Source: Tolypeutes matacus (taxonomy: Eukaryota; Chordata; Mammalia; Cingulata; Chlamyphoridae). From it: a DNA stretch of 64,000 nt. Location: assembly GCA_026826555.1 (NCBI GenBank), contig JAKSZT010004976.1, forward strand, positions 8,051,908-8,115,907, given 5' to 3'. This document shows, piece by piece, positions 25,826 to 36,600 of this stretch. How positions within the stretch are numbered: the first letter of the stretch is position 1; each line of letters starts with the position of its first letter. The notes under the pieces are model-generated. The model worked only from the letters and a program-made list of their open reading frames with translations, did not search any database and was not told the DNA's origin. The position numbers and the translations under genes were made by a program.

Positions 25826-26934
25826 GTGGATGGTAACACCTGAAGGTTGAATGAGCTGTGCAGAATTTCAGCTACTGCTCACTACAAGAGAAATCAAGTT
25901 TAGCGTTTGAGTCCAGTCAAGTAAGAGAGGATTGCTAAACACCTTAGACTTCCAGAAACAGAAGAAGTAAACAACACAAAACATATACACTCAGAACAAC
26001 TAGACAGAGAACGTCCTAACTTCGAATTACCTTTAAATAAAAAAGTAAACACTAAACCAGTGAGCTATCATCCATACTCCCCATGGTAAGCCTTTGGGAT
26101 CTACAAAAGGCAGCTTGAGGGGAAAAAACTACATGTAAACAAGAAGAGGGACACTAATGGTAGCAAAACCATCAGAAAATAAAACACTGAAAAAGTATAA
26201 TAATAGGTCAGAACACTTACTACAGGGAAGGCACTTAAAAGTGCATGCAGGATGAAATGGAAATGTAATGCTCTAAGGGAAAAAAGGTTACAAGTAAGAA
26301 AGAGGCATCTGTTGGAAACGGCAAGGTGAAGAGAAAAAAAGCAAGTGGCGAAAATTCAGGATCCTGCAAAAAACAAACAAAAACCTAAAGGACACACAAT
26401 CACTCCTCCTCCCGTAATCCAGTAAAGAAATCATACTTTACTACACTGACAGAAGCGTTCTTTTTGAACTAGAAAGTCTCAAAAATACTGGGATCTGATG
26501 GTTCCAACTAAAGAAATGCAGACATGCAGTTTTCCTCTATTGAAAACCAAGATAACAATAAAACAGAAAATAAGAATCCAAACAATAAAAAATTCAAAGC
26601 TAAGAAGAGAAAGGGACGAAAAAAAAAAAAAAAAAAGAAGAAAAAAGTAAGAGTTGACAAGTTCAGAAAGAAAGGAGATAAAATTGTATCAGAAATGATA
26701 AGATACCCAAGAAAAAACAGACTCAAGGGAAAACAATAGGCAATGAAGAAAAGCAGGAAAATAACTTAAAGAAAATAAAAAAGAAATACAAAAAGCAGTA
26801 AAAAGGGTCAGAGAAAGAGTGGCTGAAATGAAAAGCAGGCAAAGCAGGAATAACATTCATATAATTGCAGTTCCTGAAGAAGGAAAAGGACAAATCAGTG
26901 CAACAAAACTAACATTTAAAACTCTGACTATATT
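25826..26934 (+). repeat. A-rich degraded sequence, probably old L1
   Basis: The base composition and phrases such as GGATCTACAAAAGGCAGC and AACAACTAGACAGAGAACG suggest decayed L1. It includes an interrupted A/G-run near 26619-26645. The lysine-rich frames at 26508-26739 arise from this run. No gene seen. Confidence 0.35.
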
Positions 26935-27320
26935 AGTCAGGGTTCTCTAGGGAAACAGAATGGACAGGAGATATCTGTAAATATTATGAGATTTTATAAA
27001 ATTGTCTCACACAACTGTGGGGATGCATAAGTCCAAATTCTGTAGAGCAGCTGCAAGCCAGGAACTCTGATGATGGTCCTTACTGAGCTTTTCAGAGCTC
27101 TGAAGTCTGTGTGAAGTAGAGATGGGAATTCTCTCTTCTGCCTGCTGAAATAAACACTTCCCCCTTTAAGACCTTCAATTGATTGGAAGAAGGCAAACTC
27201 CTCAGATGATTGTAAACATAAGCAGCCATACTGCAATAAGTTTACGAATGATTTAAATCCACGAAATGTCCTCACAGTAACAATTAGGCCAGTTGCTTGC
27301 TTGCCAAACTCTGGGGCACC
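26935..27320 (-). repeat. Old LTR-like repeat, antisense
   Basis: TATTAGTCAGGGTTCTCTAG followed by AAACAGAATGG is the hallmark start of a common placental LTR-type repeat. It also carries CCTTCAATTGATTGG and GATTTAAATCC... segments in the expected order. Family not assigned. Confidence 0.5.
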
Positions 27321-27326
27321 AATTTC

Positions 27327-27826
27327 TGTTTTAGTTTGCTAAATGCTGCTGGGAACAATGTACCAGAAATGTGTTGGCTTTTATAATGGAAATTTATGAG
27401 GTTAAAATCTTACAGTTCTGAGGCTGTGAAAATGTCCAAATCAAGGCATCATCAGAGATGCTGTCTCACTGAAGTTCAGCTGCTGGCGATCCTGGACTCC
27501 CGCCATGTGGCAAGGCAAATCTGCTTCTCTTCTGGGTCTTGTTGCTTCACCTTCTGGCTGCTCCATCTGTGGCTTCCTCTCTCTCAGGCTCCCCTCTGAG
27601 ATCTTGGGTTCCTTTTCTCTGTCTCTGCTGCTTTTTCTCTGTGTCTCTGCTTTCAGTCCTCTCTTTATGAAGATCAAGACCCACCTGGTTCACGCCTCGC
27701 TGAAGCAATCCAATCAAAGGTCCCCCAGCTGAATCCAATCCAATCAAATGGACTCACACTCAGAGGAATCGATTAGCTCTAAGAACATGATCTTTTCTGG
27801 GATCCTCAAAAAGCTTCAAACTGTCA
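27327..27826 (-). mobile_element. ERVL-type LTR (3' LTR side), antisense, about 500 bp
   Basis: In the minus direction it runs from TGACAGTTTGAAGC to ...CTAAAACA. A polypurine tract (CCAGAGGGTGGAG) lies just before its minus-strand start, at about 27832-27844, as at the 3' LTR of a provirus. Sequence to the right (27845-28520) is the matching internal region. Confidence 0.65.
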
Positions 27827-28520
27827 AGTAACTCCACCCTCTGGAGTGGATATGATCTTTTCATATGCAAAATACATTCATTCCATCACAATATTTCAAA
27901 AACCTTAAATCATTTCAGTGACAATAGTAGGTACAAAATCTCATCAAAGTCAGTTATAGGCATGCAGTCTTGTCTTGGGGAAAAATTCCCCTCCAACTGT
28001 AGACCTGTGAAACTTAGAAAACAAGTTATCTGCTTCCAATATATGAAGGAGGGACAGTCAGAGAATAAACTTTTCATTATCAAAGGGAGAAAATTGGAAG
28101 GAAAATAGGAGTCATGGGTCCCAAACAGTTCAGAAAACCTCCAGGGCATACTCCATTAGATTTCAAGTATGAGAGTCATTTATAGAAAGATGGTTTCTTT
28201 TCCTTGGGGCCTCTTGGAGCAGCAGCCCCACACCTTTCAAGGGCTTGCCCAGTGGCCATCTTCTTGGCTCCACCCTCAGCAAGCATCTGGGTGGCTACTG
28301 AACTCAAGGCCTCATTCTCTGAAAACACTGGGGTGACAGTCACACTTCCCCTAATCTCTGGAGAACAGCCCGACCCCCTTGGAACAGTGGGGTGGTGAAC
28401 TAACTCTCCCCACCACCCCCAGGGGAATGTGAAGAGGGAGGGGAATAGGAAAGTAGAAAAAGTACATCGTATATGGTATAGGCAATAGGTGGGAGTTAAA
28501 GGATTCTATTAAAAATTAAC
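27827..28520 (-). mobile_element. ERVL-like internal sequence, noncoding, antisense
   Basis: This stretch is similar segment by segment to 30692-31640 of the better-preserved provirus (for example ACAAGTTATCTGCTTCCAAT against ACAATTTATCTGCTTCCAAT, and CTCCTTGGGGCCTC-type text). No reverse transcriptase or integrase frame was recognised. The 5' part of this element is missing. Confidence 0.6.
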
Positions 28521-28523
28521 AAA

Positions 28524-29150
28524 CCAGGGAGCGAATGTGGCTTAAGTAGATAGGTGCTGTAACCGTTGGGGAATTTGATGTAATTATGAATTCCAAAAAT
28601 ATAATTGGATCATGCTTGTAAACTGATCTGTTAATCTGGGCATGATTAGGTTACGATTAGGGCGTTGAGCCCCACCCCTTGGTGGGTGGGGAATTGAATA
28701 TTAAAGGCAAGGCAAAGGACAGTTGAAGTAGTCTTTTGCGAAGCAGTTTTGATGTTGGAAAGAAGGCCCCAGGGGAAGAGAAGCAAGCCGTTCCCCTGAT
28801 TGTCTGCAGCTGACCTCGTGGAGGAAACAGGAGCTAAGCCCGGAGAGAAACGCAGCCCCGGGAAGAGAGGAACCCCAGAAGCCTGAACCCTGGCAAACGC
28901 CAGCAGCTGTCTTGCTCTAACACATGGCAATGGACTGTGGTGAGAAAAGAAACTTAATGCTTTATGGCCTGGTATCTGTGGACTTATACCCCAAATAAAT
29001 ACCCTTCATAAAGACCAACCCATTTTTGGTATTTCACATTAGCACCCCTTTGGCTGACTAATACAGGTGCCCACCTACCACGTGGGAGGTCCTGGGTTCA
29101 ATTCCCAGTGCCTCCTAAAAAGACAACAAGCAGACAATGAGCAAAAACAA
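28524..29150 (+). mobile_element. DAS-type SINE split by a solo LTR
   Basis: The SINE head GGGAGCGAATGTGGCTTAAG...GATAGGTGC stops at 28557 and resumes at 29066 with GGTGCCCACCTACCACGTGG, CTGGGTTCAATTCCCAG. The interrupting LTR occupies 28558-29065. Confidence 0.85.
28558..29065 (+). mobile_element. ERVL-type solo LTR, 508 bp, 5-bp TSD GGTGC
   Basis: It starts TGTAACCGTTGGGGAATTTG and ends TGGCTGACTAATACA. GGTGC precedes it (28553-28557) and follows it (29066-29070). It contains CAAATAAATACCC near 28993. Because it lies inside a SINE, the empty site can be reconstructed exactly. It is the same family as the LTRs at 11371 and 32681. Confidence 0.9.
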
Positions 29151-29870
29151 TGAGCGCAGACAATGAGCAAAAACAACAAGCAGCCAATAAGAAAAAAAAA
29201 AACGAGCAGACAACGAGCAAAAACAATGAGCAGACAACGAGCAAAACAAATGAACATGGAAATGGATGTGGCTGAAGCAGTTGGGCACCCGCCTACCACA
29301 TGGGAGGTTCTGGGTTCGTTTCCCAGTGCCTCCTAAAGATAACAAGCAAGACAGTAGGCTGATGTGATGGGCTGCCACAAAGAGCTGACGCAACAAGATG
29401 ACGCAACAAGATGTCTCAACAAGATGACACAATGAGGAGACACAATGGGAGAGACAACAAGCAGGGAGCGGAGGTGGCTATAGTGATTGGGCACCTCCCT
29501 CCCACATGAGAGGTCCCAGGTTTGGTTCCTGGTGCTTCCTAAAAAGAAGATGTACAGACACTGGGGGCACAAAATGAACAAACAAAGAGAGCAGACAATG
29601 AGCCCACCAACGAAGGGGAGGTGGAGAAATAAATAAATAATAAATGTTAAAGACAACAACAACAAATGAGCAGGGAGCAGATGTGGCTCAAGCAACTGAG
29701 CACCTGCCTCCCACATGAGAGGTCCCAGATTTGGTTCCCAATGCCTCTTAAAGAAAAAAACAGACAATGAGCCGAAAATGAGCAGGCAAGAAGCAGACAA
29801 CAAGCAAAAACAATGAGCAAACAGCTGAGGGAGCCATCTTCGTGGGGTGGGTGGGGGGATTTTTTTTTTT
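29066..29870 (+). repeat. Head-to-tail array of DAS-type SINE units
   Basis: After the split SINE, further heads begin at about 29264 (AATGGATGTGGCTGAAGCAG), 29464 (GGGAGCGGAGGTGGCTATAG) and 29669 (GGGAGCAGATGTGGCTCAAG). Tails between them are short repeats of ACAATGAGCAAAAACA type. Only the unit ending near 29645 has an (AAAT)-type tail. This looks like compound or serial insertion rather than one element. Confidence 0.75.
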
Positions 29871-29874
29871 TTAA

Positions 29875-30238
29875 TTAACAAACCAGACAATAATAGGTTG
29901 AATAAGAAATCAGAGGAATTAAGAGCAATTAAAAAGATATAAGTACAAAGGTAATCACTAGGGGGAAAAAATTACAAGCCTTCCTAAGACCAAAATAAAA
30001 TTAAAAAATAAAAGCATGAAGAAAATACATCAAATAGAGGGGGAAAATAGAAAATATAATATAGATACTAGTTATAAGATAAAATAATATGCCAGATTTT
30101 AAACTAACATATCAGTCTTATCAATAAATATGAATAAGGACTTAATGTATCAATTAAAAGGCTTTTCAATTTAGCTCACAAAAACAACTATATGTAGTAT
30201 ATAAGAAATATACCTGAACTAAAGTATTTCAAAACATC
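29875..30238 (+). mobile_element. Old L1 fragment (inter-ORF to start of ORF2)
   Basis: ATCAGTCTTATCAATAAATA, ATCAATTAAAAGGC and ACAACTATATG follow the known order of old L1 sequence at the start of ORF2, in degraded form. It ends at the truncated LTR at 30239. Confidence 0.45.
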
Positions 30239-30691
30239 CACGTGTTGGAGCAAGATGGCTGCTGAAGTCAGCCAAGAGTTCAGGCCTCCTTGGTTCCTCT
30301 CTTCCCAGGGCTTGTTTCTCTCCAGGCTCAGCTGCCCTGCTCTCTCTACAAGGCCAGCTGTAGACTATCAGGCAACCGGCATGTCTCTCTTCCTGAGGAC
30401 CTTGCTGTGTCTAATGGAACCTTCTCCCTTTCCTCACATATCTGCTTCTCCTGCGTGTTTACTTCTCGGGCTCCAAGATCAAATCTCCAGCATCAAAACT
30501 CCAACTCTCTTCTCTGTTGCGTAGTTTACTCTGTGAGTCCCTGCCCACCAAGAGGACAGAAACTCAATGTCTTACTAAAATGGCCCAGTCAAAGCCCTAA
30601 TCATAATTTAATCATGTCCAGGTATAGACCAGTTTATTAACATCATACAATATCTATTTTTAGAATTCATAAACAATGCCAAACTACTACA
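30239..30691 (-). mobile_element. 3' LTR of an ERVL-like provirus, antisense, 3'-truncated
   Basis: This is the same LTR as 32681-33239 in the same orientation (both contain TGTTGGAGCAAGATGGCTGC and GGGCTTGTTTCTCTC). The outermost ~135 bp at its left end are missing. Its minus-strand start TGTAGTAGTTTGGC abuts a polypurine stretch (AGAGGGTGGAA) at 30692-30702. Confidence 0.8.
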
Positions 30692-30857
30692 TTCCACCCT
30701 CTGAATTCCAAAAACACATTACAATATTTAAAAAAAACCTTTATTTCAGTAACAATACTAAGTACAAAATCATATCATAATCAGTTTAAAGAAATATAGT
30801 TCATCTTGGGGCAAAGTCCTATCTGCTGTAGAGCTCTGAAACTTACAAAACAATTTA

Positions 30858-31292
30858 TCTGGGGAAGTGGATGTGGCTCAAGCGATTGGGCTCCTGTCTA
30901 CCATATAGGAGGTACAGGTTTCGATTCCCAGGGCCTCTTGGTGAAAGGGAAGCTGGCCCAAGCAGACAGCTGGCCCATGCGGAGTGCTGGCCCTCACGGA
31001 GTGCTGGCCCACTAAAGAGTTCTGGCCCATGCAGGAGTGCTGGCCCATGTGGAGAGCTGGCGCAGCAAGATGACACAATAAAAAGATACACAGCAGAGAG
31101 ACAATAAGAGATGGAGCAGACCAGGGAGATGAGGTGGCACAAGAGATTGAGCACCTCTCTCCACTCCGGGAGGTCCCAGGATTGGTTCTTGGTGCTGCCT
31201 AAAGAGAAGACAAGCAGACATTGAAAAGCACACAGAGAGGAGACAGTGAGTGCAAAACAACGGGTGTGGGGGGTAATAAATAAATCTTTAAA
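30858..31292 (+). mobile_element. Dimeric DAS-type SINE, TSD AAAACAATTTATCTG
   Basis: Head 1 (GGGAAGTGGATGTGGCTCAA), a (GCTGGCCCA...) repeat linker, head 2 (CAGGGAGATGAGGTGGCACA) and an AATAAATAAATC tail, flanked by AAAACAATTTATCTG on both sides. It lies inside the provirus internal region and so is younger than it. Confidence 0.88.
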
Positions 31293-32658
31293 AACAATTT
31301 ATCTGCTTCCAATACATAAATGGACAGAAAACAGATAAACATTTTCATTACCATAAGGAGAAACTGGGAGGGAAACATGAGTCATGGGTCCTCTACAGTT
31401 CAGTAAACCTGCAGGGCATCCTCCATTCGATTTCAAAGTCTGAGAGTCATTCTTAAGACAATGGTTTCTTCTCCTTGGGGCCTCATGGGGATCCACCCTT
31501 TCCACAGGCTTGCCCAACAGCCATTTTCTTGCTTCCGCCCTCATCAAGCATCTGGGTGTCCACCAAGCTCCAGACCTCACCCTCCAAGAGTGTTGAGGTG
31601 ATTGCCACACTTTACCCAATCTTTGGGTTACAGTCTTAACCCCCCTAGTACAGTGAAGTGAAGAAAACATCCTCCCTAACCTTTGGCATACAGGATCAAC
31701 CCTCTTAGAGCAATGAGTTGACCACCTAGCCTTCCCCAATTCATGGGGGACAGGTCCACCCCTCTCAGACTTATGGGGTGGTGACTTAACCTCCCTAATC
31801 CTTGAGGAATGTGCTCCACCCTCTCTATATCCTGGGGCAGAAAAACTCTCCCTGAACATCGGGCAGGAACATGCACCCTCTTCAACTTCTAGGGCAAACT
31901 CACCCTCTCTGAACACATGGGTGGAATTTCTCTCTTGGCCTAAGATGATGTCTTAATTCCAGATCTCAGCTTCCACAGTTTCCCTCTTAAAGCTGTTTCT
32001 CCTTCAATCTCTCCTTTCCATGTCCCTGATAGTGATTTTGTTCATATATCTCTCTCAAAAAGGTTGTTGGTTTAGCATGCAAGAAACAGGGGACCAAGCC
32101 ATCAGACAGTAAGACTTTCTACAAGTCTTTCCTAGATAACTACATCTTCAATCCTGATTTACAAGTTCCAAGTTCAGTTAAGTCCTCAAATGGGGCATTA
32201 TCATCTGGGGACTTGATTTCCAGAGGCTTGGAATTTCAGGAATCAATTTCTGGTTTCTTTGTGCCCAACAATTCAGTCCTCAGCTTATCTTGCTCATCCA
32301 GCATTTTGCTATAAGCTGCAAGGAAAAGCCAAGCCACACTCTCCAAGTTTACTTTAGAAAGTTCTGCTGCTAAGTGTCCAGGCTCACCATTTTCAAATTC
32401 TGCCTTCCATAAAACACCAGAAGTTAATCTTGCTAAGTTCTCTGCAACTTTAAAACATGACTGCCTTTTCTCCAGCTTCCAATAATAGTTTCATCATTTA
32501 CTTCTAAGCCATAAAAAGTCTCTTTAGCATCCATATTACTAATAGTCTTTTCAAAACAAGCTATACCTTTTCCATCAAGCATCTCACAATTCCTCCAAAA
32601 AATACACCATACCCATTTATAAAACTGTTCCAGCACTTTGGTAATTGCAAAAGCACTA

Positions 32659-32675
32659 CCCCACTCCCGGTACCA
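32659..32675 (-). other. Putative tRNA-Leu primer-binding site of the provirus
   Basis: Five bases inside the minus-strand 5' LTR, 17 nt complement the 3' end of a leucine tRNA (UAA type, from memory, including the CCA) with one mismatch. Leucine priming is the defining trait of ERVL. Position and orientation are exactly those required. Confidence 0.7.
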
Positions 32676-32680
32676 AATTC

Positions 32681-33239
32681 TGTATTAGTCAGCCAAAGGG
32701 GTACTGATGCAAAATACCAGAAATCTGTTGGCTCTTAAAAAGGGTATTTCTTTGGGGTAGAAGCTTACAGTTACCAGGCCATAAAATATAAGTTATTTCC
32801 TTCACCAAAGTCTGTTGCCACATGTTGGAGCAAGATGGCTGCCAACCTCTCCCAAGAAGTCAGGCTTCCTATATTCCTCTCTTTCTGGGGCTTGTTTCTC
32901 TCTGGGCTCAGCTGCCCTGCTCTTTCCACAAGGTCAGCTGTAGACTGAGAGGTGACTGGCTCGGTCTCTCTCCCCAGGGCTTGATTCTCTCCACGCTCAG
33001 CTGCTCTGCTCTTCTGTGTGCTTACTTCCCGGGGCTCCAGCATTAAAACTCCAACTCTCTTCTCTGTCATGTAGTTTTCTCTGAGTCCTTGCCCACCAAG
33101 GGGGTGGGGACTCAACATCCTACTGATGTGGCCCAATCAAAGCCCTAATCATAATTTAATCACACCCAGGTACAAACCAGTTTACAAACATAATTCAATA
33201 TTTATTTTTTGAATTCATAAACAATGCCAAACTGCTACA
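32681..33239 (-). mobile_element. 5' LTR of the ERVL-like provirus, 559 bp
   Basis: In the minus direction it starts TGTAGCAGTTTGGCATTG and ends CTAATACA. The primer site follows 5 bp later. CAAATAAATAC-like (AGAAATACCCTTTTTAAG region) signals lie near the end. It pairs with the truncated 3' LTR at 30239-30691. Confidence 0.82.
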
Positions 33240-33293
33240 ATATGGAATTCATTTAAAACGGTTGGGTGAAGAAAATGTATAGCCTTAAATACT

Positions 33294-33408
33294 TTTTTTT
33301 TTTTTTAATTAATTTATTTTATTTTTACCGGGAGGTCTCGCAGATCGAACCCAGGTTCCTCCATATGGGAGACAGATGCCCAACCATTTGAGCCACATCC
33401 GCCCCCAG
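33294..33408 (-). mobile_element. DAS-type SINE, antisense, TSD AGCCTTAAATACTTTTT
   Basis: A T-run, TTTACCGGGAGGTCTCGCAG, CCATATGGGAGACAGATGCC, GAGCCACATCCGCCCCC. AGCCTTAAATACTTTTT occurs on each side (about 33282 and 33408). Confidence 0.88.
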
Positions 33409-33409
33409 C

Positions 33410-34135
33410 CTTAAATACTTTTTAAATAAAAATGAAATAGTGGCAATAAATAAACTCCCAGCTCAAAGAGACAGTAAATTAATAACAAAGTAAACCAAAA
33501 GAAAGCATAAGGAAGGAAATAATAACGTGAAAGCAGAAATTAATGATCAGAAAAAAAGTAGATCTAAGAAGTCAAAATCCTAATTTCTTAAAAAAATTAA
33601 TAAAACACTCGCTAACTTAAGGAAAAAAGTAAGAGAACAAAAACATTCAAATAAAAAAATCACAAAGAAAAACATTTTAAATTACTATAAGACTATTGCA
33701 GACCTGGATGCAAATAAATTTGTAAATCCAAACATAATAAATAACTTCTCAGGGAAATATACTTTACCAAAATTGATGCCATAAGAAACAGAAAGTTTAA
33801 ACAGGCCAATCTCCCTAGAATATAGAAAATTACCCAAGCACTACCCCACAAAAAAGTACCACACCCATATGATCACAAGGGAATTCCACCAAACCTTCAA
33901 ACCAAATAATCTCAATGCTCCAAATGCTACGCTACAGCTTGAAGATGAAGGAAAACTTCCCTGTTCTCTTTATAAAGCAAGTATAACATTAATACCTAAA
34001 CTTAATAATGATAGTTAAAAAAATTATAGACCAATATCGCTTACAAAATATTGAAGCAAAATTCTAAATAAAATATTAGTGAAGAGACTCCATAATAAGA
34101 AAATATTACACCATAATAAAGTGGGATTTACCCAA
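33410..34135 (+). mobile_element. Old L1 ORF2 (reverse transcriptase part), plus strand, broken
   Basis: The order AACAGGCCAATCTCCCT, CACAAGGGAATTCCACCAAA, TAATGATAGTTAAAAAAATT-ATAGACCAATATCGCTTAC and AAGTGGGATTTACCCA is the familiar palm region of old L1. There are multiple stops. It resumes after an LTR at 34757-34915. Confidence 0.7.
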
Positions 34136-34756
34136 TGTGGTGGTTTGGAGCTATGTAGGCCAGAAAAACATGTTCTTAAACTCAATCCATTCCTGTGGAT
34201 GTGAACTCTTGTAAATAGGATTTTGTGATGAGGTTATTTCAGTTAAGATGTGGCCCAGCTGAGCTGGGATGGGTCTGAATCCTATTACTGAAGGCCTTAT
34301 AGGGAAGGCCAGAGAGAGCAGCCAGAAATTGAATGTCAATGGAACCCGGAAAAGAAGGGAGAAGCCAGGAGAGGCCACCATGTGCACTGCCATGTGACAG
34401 AAAAGCCAAGGACCAATGTTGCCGGCAGCCAGTCCCAGAATGCCACAGTCTTCTGAGAGAAGCATCACCTTGATGATGAAACTGAAGTCCAAATTTTTGC
34501 ATCTAACTTTTCCTGGAACAAAAGAAAAAGAATATCCACCAAATAGGTTGGCACTGACTATATCTCTTGACTGTACATAAAGTGAGCTGTGCAGTATTTA
34601 TAGTCCATGTATAATACATCTCTTAATCTCCTAATAAACTTGGCCTTTAAACTACAAAAAACAAAACAAAACCCTCAAAACCATAAGCCAATAAATTCCC
34701 ATTGTTTAAGCCAACCGGTGCATGACATGTGCTTTAGCAACGAAGAAACTAAAACA
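34136..34756 (+). mobile_element. ERVL/MaLR-type LTR inserted in L1
   Basis: TGTGGTGGTTTGGAGCTATG at the start, AATAAATTCCCATTGTTTAA near the end, finishing GAAACTAAAACA. The L1 text is continuous across it (GGATTTACCCA, then TCCCAGGAACGCAAG), with CCCA on both sides. It carries its own insertion at about 34495-34680. Confidence 0.7.
34495..34682 (+). mobile_element. Short retroposed 3' UTR-like insert of unknown parent
   Basis: Inside the LTR, about 185 bp of unrelated sequence ends with CTCCTAATAAACTTGGCC, then 12 nt further an interrupted A-rich tail (AAAAAACAAAACAAAACCC). An AATAAA signal just before a tail is the signature of a retroposed mRNA 3' end. The parent gene was not recognised and the boundaries are approximate. 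Confidence 0.45.
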
Positions 34757-34919
34757 TCCCAGGAACGCAAGATTGGTTCAATATTAGGAAATCAATTACT
34801 ATAATAAAAAGCATGATTGCCTCCAAACATATTGAAATATTCTTTAGGAAAACTCAACATCCATTCTACAACAACAACAAAAAAACAAAATAATTCACTC
34901 AAGAAAACAAGACTGATGA
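34757..34919 (+). mobile_element. Continuation of the old L1 ORF2 after the LTR
   Basis: TTGGTTCAATATTAGGAAAT, CTTTAGGAAAACTCAACATC continues the reverse transcriptase region of 33410-34135 in the same orientation. Confidence 0.65.
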
Positions 34920-36511
34920 TTTTATTTATTTCTAAGCAGTTTTACTGAGATGTATTCACCTATCATATGACCTATCCAAAGTGCAGAATCAATGGTTTTT
35001 AGTATAATCACTATGTTGTGCATTCATCACCACAAAAAATTTTTGAACAATTTCATAACTCTGAAAAGAAAAACTCCACACCCCTTAGCAGTCACCTCTC
35101 AATCCCTCTATCCTTCCCCAGCCCTACATAACCACTAATCTAATTTCATTTTAATAAATTGATTTATATTCATATTTTATATAAATGGAATCATACAATA
35201 TGTTGTACTTTGTGTCTTGTTTCTTTCACTTAGCATAATGTGGGGTTTTTTTGGTTTGATATTAACATCTTGTAGTATTAACATACATTAGCTCAGTTTC
35301 AAAGAAAAATGGTCTTATATATACAATTTTGCTCATATTCATATTTCACATGCAGTTTTACTATGCCATATAGTCCCATGTTACATTTTTTAGCTTTCCT
35401 TTTATTAATATACATGACCTTAGACTTTCCCTTTCAACCACTGTCATACACATATTATTATATGCTATATTATGTACTACTAGTTACAAACACTATGTTG
35501 TAATTTCACCTTTTCTATTCACTTCCAAAGATTAACACACATCCTTTTTACTCTGTACAGGTTAACCTCAGCTTTCCATTCTCTAATCTCATTCATTTTT
35601 TTCTGGTGACCTATATTCAAGTTATTAACTCCATGAGATATGAACTACCATATTTAGTTCATAGTAGCACTATCGTACAGTATTTGTCCTTTTGTGTCTG
35701 GCTTGCTTCACTCAACATGTCCTCCACGTTCATGCATGTTGTCATGTTTCACGATTTCATTTCTTCTTACAGCTGCATAATATTCCATTGTGTGTATATA
35801 TCACAGTTTATTTATCCATTCATTGGTTGATGGACACCTGGGTTGTTTCCATCTTTTGGCAATCTGAATGTCACTGTGAACATCGGTGAGCAGATGTCTG
35901 TTTGTGTCACTGTTCTCAGTTCTTCTGGGAATATACCTAGTAGTGGTATTGCCAGGTGATGTGGCAAATCTATATTTAACTTCTTTAGGAACTGCCAAAC
36001 AGTCCTCCACAGTGTCTGTACCATTCTACATTCCCACCAACAGTAAATAAATGTTCTTGTCTCTCCACAACCACTTCAACACTTGTATTTCTCTGTCTTT
36101 TTAATAGTGGCCATTCTACTAGATGTGAAATGACAGTTCATTGTAGTTTTGATTTGCATTTCCCTAATTGCTAATGATGTTGAACATTTTTTCATGTGTT
36201 TTTATGCCATTTGTATTTCTTCTTTGGACAAATGTCTACTCAAGACTTTTGTCCATTTTTAATCAGGTCATTGTCTTTATATTGGTGAGTTGTAGCATCT
36301 CTTTATATATCATGGATATTAAACTCATCAGATATATGATTTCCAAATATTTTTTCCACTGATTGGGCTGCCTTTTTACCCTTTTGACAAAGTCCTGTGA
36401 GATGCAATAGTGTTTAATTTTGAGGAAGTCCCATTTATCTATTTTTTCTTTCGCTGCTCATGGTTTGGGTTTAAGGTCCAGGAAACCACAACCAACCACA
36501 AGATTTTTTTT

Positions 36512-36600
36512 TTTTTTTGTAGATACTGGGGACTGAACCTGGGCCCTTGTACATAGGAAGCAGGTGTTCAACCACTGAGCTATACCTGCTCCCCTATGAC
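36512..36600 (-). mobile_element. Second-type SINE, antisense, inside L1 ORF2
   Basis: A T-run, GTAGATACTGGGGACTGAAC, GCAGGTGTTCAACCACTGAG, CTATACCTGCTCCCC. This is the reverse of the head type seen at 12789 and 15778. Confidence 0.8.

Larger units (their letters stand above)
30692..32680 (-). mobile_element. Internal region of the ERVL-like provirus, no pol recognised
   Basis: About 2 kb lies between two direct LTRs, less a 0.43-kb SINE. The polypurine tract is at the left end and the primer-binding site at the right. Minus frames such as 31299-31916 carry tandem similar phrases (CCTTGAGGAATGTGCTCCAC, TTCATGGGGGACAGGTCCAC) about 60 bp apart, so this part is internally repetitive. No retroviral protein domain was recognised, consistent with a nonautonomous MaLR/ERVL-like element mobilised in trans. 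Confidence 0.7.

Noticed and set aside
29100..29260. CRISPR-like spaced repeats (ACAATGAGCAAAAACA units)
   Set aside because: Units are degenerate, spacing is irregular, and they are SINE tail repeats in a mammalian genome.
31299..31916. 205-codon minus-strand frame considered as gag or env
   Set aside because: It shows repeating short phrases and no retroviral motif. It is noncoding internal sequence of the provirus.
34136..34756. Exact 5-bp target duplication for this LTR
   Set aside because: The flanks share only CCCA, and the fifth base differs depending on where the end is placed, so no exact duplication is claimed.
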